From NCBI GenBank assembly GCA_039191605.1, contig JBCCXL010000008.1:1-64000 (forward strand): DNA of 64,000 nucleotides. Reading direction: 5' to 3'. Shown here in pieces: positions 62,272-64,000 of the stretch. The DNA comes from JBCCXL01 sp039191605. Its GTDB lineage: Bacteria; Acidobacteriota; Thermoanaerobaculia; Multivoradales; JAHZIX01. The notes under the pieces are model-generated. The model made no database searches, was not told where the DNA came from, and saw only the letters and a list, made by a program, of their open reading frames with translations. Every line of letters begins with the position of its first letter. The first letter of the stretch is position 1. The position numbers were made by a program, and so were the translations under genes.

Positions 62272-63447
62272 CTAGAAAGCCGAGGCGCCGAAGTTCTCCG
62301 CCAGGATCGCCAGGTCGGTGCCGTCAACGACGCCGCTGCCGTCGAGGTCGGCGAAGTTGCGGTAGCGACCGTCTCCCTGGACAGAGCCGAAGCGCACGCC
62401 GAAGAGGCCGAGGTCGACGCCGTCGACGCGGCCGTCGCGATCGATGTCCCCGGTGACGAATTGGGTTCCTTCGGTGACGAATTGCCCGACGTTGCCGTCG
62501 AAAGTATTGACCGGAGAGGCCAGATCCCGCGCCCGCAGTCCGATGAAGACCACGCCGACCCAGGGCTCCTGGGGAATGTAGCGCAGCGCCTGGCGCCCGC
62601 TGTTGCCGGAGATCTCCGCCGGCACCGGCTCTCCGTTGATCAGCAATTCGGTGAAGGTAGTGTCGAGGCCGGCGCCGAAGTCGAAGACCTCCAGGTCCAC
62701 CGGAGTGGTGTTGGGGACGGCCTGCTGATCGTCCTCCGGGCTGAAGGCACCGACCACCGGAGGCACGTCGTCGAGGTCGGTAATGACGTTCGCCCAGACC
62801 TCCGCTACCTCCTGATACCCGTCGGTGTTGAGATGGATCCGATCGGTGCCGCCGGCGTAGAGCTCAGAGAAGGCGTCGGGGTCGCTGATCAGGGCCTGGA
62901 AGGGGTCCGCCAGCTCCCGGCCCTCCTCGAAAGCGAGACTGCGGATCTCGTTGCCCAGCTGCCCGGTGATGCGATTGCTGCCGTCGAAGTTCGCCGACGG
63001 AAGTCGGGGAATGATGGTGGCGAGGATCACCTCCAGCCCCTGCGCCTCGGCCTTGTCCGCGATGCGATCGAGGTTGAAGCGAACGGTCTCCGGGGACAGG
63101 CGCTGGTTGATGTCGTTGGTGCCCTCCATCAACAGCAGCACGTCACCGCCGGTAGCCAGGGCCTCATCGACTCGAGTTACGCCCTCGGCGGTGGTCTCTC
63201 CGCCGAGACCGAAATTGGCCACCTCGGCGTTGACTCCCCGGGCTTCTAGAATGTTCTCGAGCTTCGGCGGGTAGCCGGGAGTGTCGGAAGTATCGGCAAA
63301 GCCTTCGGTGATGCTGTCGCCGAAGGCGAGGTAGCGAGTTTGTTGGGCCTCAGCGGGGGCTGAGATCAGCAGAGCACATGCGAGGCAAAGCACCAGCAGG
63401 AAGCCCACCGGTCGTCGGGGCCGTCGGCAAATCGGTCGCGGGCTCAT
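62272..63447 (-). CDS. Secreted SGNH/GDSL hydrolase with dockerin-like C-terminal repeats
   Basis: 391 aa with a signal peptide (VGFLLVLCLACALLISAPAEAQ). The catalytic domain (about 36-225) carries block I FGDSITEG (nucleophile Ser), the block III-type EGTNDIN and block V DRIHLN (catalytic Asp-His). A beta-sandwich-like segment follows. The C-terminus has two Ca-binding repeats of dockerin type, GDIDRDGRVDGVDLGLFG and ADLDGSGVVDGTDLAILAE. The family de-esterifies carbohydrates or lipids. Repeats of this kind in non-cellulosome bacteria are thought to aid protein-protein attachment or folding. Its ATG overlaps the stop of the upstream minus-strand gene (TGATG), so both belong to one operon. 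The C-terminal residues (GASAF) come 2-3 residues after the last repeat. Confidence 0.92.
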   Translation of the reverse strand: MSPRPICRRPRRPVGFLLVLCLACALLISAPAEAQQTRYLAFGDSITEGFADTSDTPGYPPKLENILEARGVNAEVANFGLGGETTAEGVTRVDEALATGGDVLLLMEGTNDINQRLSPETVRFNLDRIADKAEAQGLEVILATIIPRLPSANFDGSNRITGQLGNEIRSLAFEEGRELADPFQALISDPDAFSELYAGGTDRIHLNTDGYQEVAEVWANVITDLDDVPPVVGAFSPEDDQQAVPNTTPVDLEVFDFGAGLDTTFTELLINGEPVPAEISGNSGRQALRYIPQEPWVGVVFIGLRARDLASPVNTFDGNVGQFVTEGTQFVTGDIDRDGRVDGVDLGLFGVRFGSVQGDGRYRNFADLDGSGVVDGTDLAILAENFGASAF

Positions 63448-64000
63448 CAGCGCAGCCCTCCATCCTCGGCTCCGTCGGATCGAAGCCCGAGGGCGGGATC
63501 TGCCGATTGCCAGGGCACCGCGGTGGTCAGAACCGAGGTCGCCAGGGCGGTCGCCAAGGCCTCGGCACTCTTGCCTTTAACAGTTTCGGGGACGCTAGCG
63601 GCAGTCCAGCCGAAGCGGACGGCTTCCGGCCCCGCCTCGAGCACGACGGGGCGGCGGCTGCGTTCTCGATTCGAAGTCGCGGCCAAAGCCCGGGCCAGCA
63701 CTCGGCCGTCGGAAGCGATGCGGGCCAGCTCCCATCCGCTGGCGGCGACGCTGCGGTAGAGCAGGTACGACTCGCTCTCCCCGCGGCGCTGGATTTCGCT
63801 TTCTTCTAGGGAGCCTGCGCTCAGCGGGCGCTCGAAGGTCGGCAGCACGCTGCCGGATCCGGCGACGGGGCCCAGATTGACGAATCCCTCGCCCTCGAAG
63901 CGGGCGACGTGGAGCCGGTAGCCGCCGACGCCCTCGTCGAAGCGGCTCCAGGCGAGAAGTCTGCCGTCCACCGAGAGCCGGGGAGCGATATCCGGAACCT
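63447..64000 (-). CDS. Beta-propeller (TolB/PD40-like) protein, C-terminal part; 5' end beyond window
   Basis: The frame is open from the window edge, so only the last 184 residues are seen. VPDIAPRLSVDGRLLAWSRFD at the edge has the pattern of a PD40/TolB-type propeller blade, and YRLHVARFEGEGFV continues it. The C-terminal half (WELARIASDGRVLARALAAT, RRPVVLEAGPEAVRFGWT) fits further blades. A GTG within the frame at 63971 is not the real start. It overlaps the start of the SGNH hydrolase gene by one base, so both are co-translated. A secreted or surface role is likely but the function is unknown. Confidence 0.7.
   Translation of the reverse strand, partial: VPDIAPRLSVDGRLLAWSRFDEGVGGYRLHVARFEGEGFVNLGPVAGSGSVLPTFERPLSAGSLEESEIQRRGESESYLLYRSVAASGWELARIASDGRVLARALAATSNRERSRRPVVLEAGPEAVRFGWTAASVPETVKGKSAEALATALATSVLTTAVPWQSADPALGLRSDGAEDGGLR

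Overview
High-G+C bacterial DNA, most likely from an Acidobacteriota member. The main pointers are an orphan duplicated permease of the acidobacterial type (53496-55937), a TRAP transporter operon with a T-component lipoprotein, an outer-membrane beta-barrel protein (so a Gram-negative envelope), and an SGNH hydrolase ending in dockerin-like repeats. The taxonomic call is an inference; there is no rRNA marker in the window.

Layout. 1-1366: the 5' end of an IS110-family transposase (minus strand, cut by the window edge) and its long non-coding flank, which holds a 206-bp duplicated unit with nested stem-loops. 1367-8831: a small membrane-anchored protein (-), a TRAP operon (T-component lipoprotein, substrate-binding protein, fused QM permease), a secreted His-rich protein and an exported protein of unknown function (-). 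9254-51572: a hybrid NRPS-PKS biosynthetic gene cluster of about 42 kb. 51916-59457: an outer-membrane beta-barrel protein, an orphan FtsX/MacB-type permease and a very long penicillin-acylase-family Ntn hydrolase. 59839-64000: an anchored TPR protein, a pyrimidine-nucleoside phosphorylase, and on the minus strand a partial beta-propeller gene overlapping an SGNH hydrolase gene.

Assembly line, as read from domain motifs. Gene 0 (9254): stand-alone condensation (C) domain. Gene A (11093): C*-A(Ser-type)-T-E-C-A(basic-type)-T, where C* lacks both active-site histidines. Gene B (19517): FAAL-ACP-KS-AT*-DH-KR-ACP-ACP, where AT* lacks the nucleophilic serine. Gene C (28177): C-A(Val-type)-T-KS-AT(malonyl-type)-KR*-T, where KR* lacks the catalytic tyrosine. 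Gene D (36744): C-A(Gln-type)-T-C-A(Ser-type)-T-KS-AT(malonyl-type)-KR-T-C-TE. B, C and D are joined by 4-bp GTGA overlaps and form one translationally coupled operon. Genes 0 and A each have a separate leader and possible terminator. The predicted core is a fatty acid activated by FAAL, extended by one reduced and dehydrated C2 unit, then Val + C2 (keto retained), Gln, Ser + C2 (hydroxyl). A D-Ser and a basic residue are contributed by gene A at a position that the sequence does not settle. The last condensation domain sits directly before the thioesterase with no A or T domain between them.

How the parts may work together (inference): the FAAL-started lipopeptide would be exported, and the exported Ntn hydrolase could remove or process the acyl chain, as PvdQ does for pyoverdine precursors. 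No MbtH-like protein, phosphopantetheinyl transferase or dedicated regulator is visible in the window. Short tandem repeats with 15-18 bp units recur in intergenic stretches and in protein linkers, which points to frequent slippage or unit duplication in this genome.
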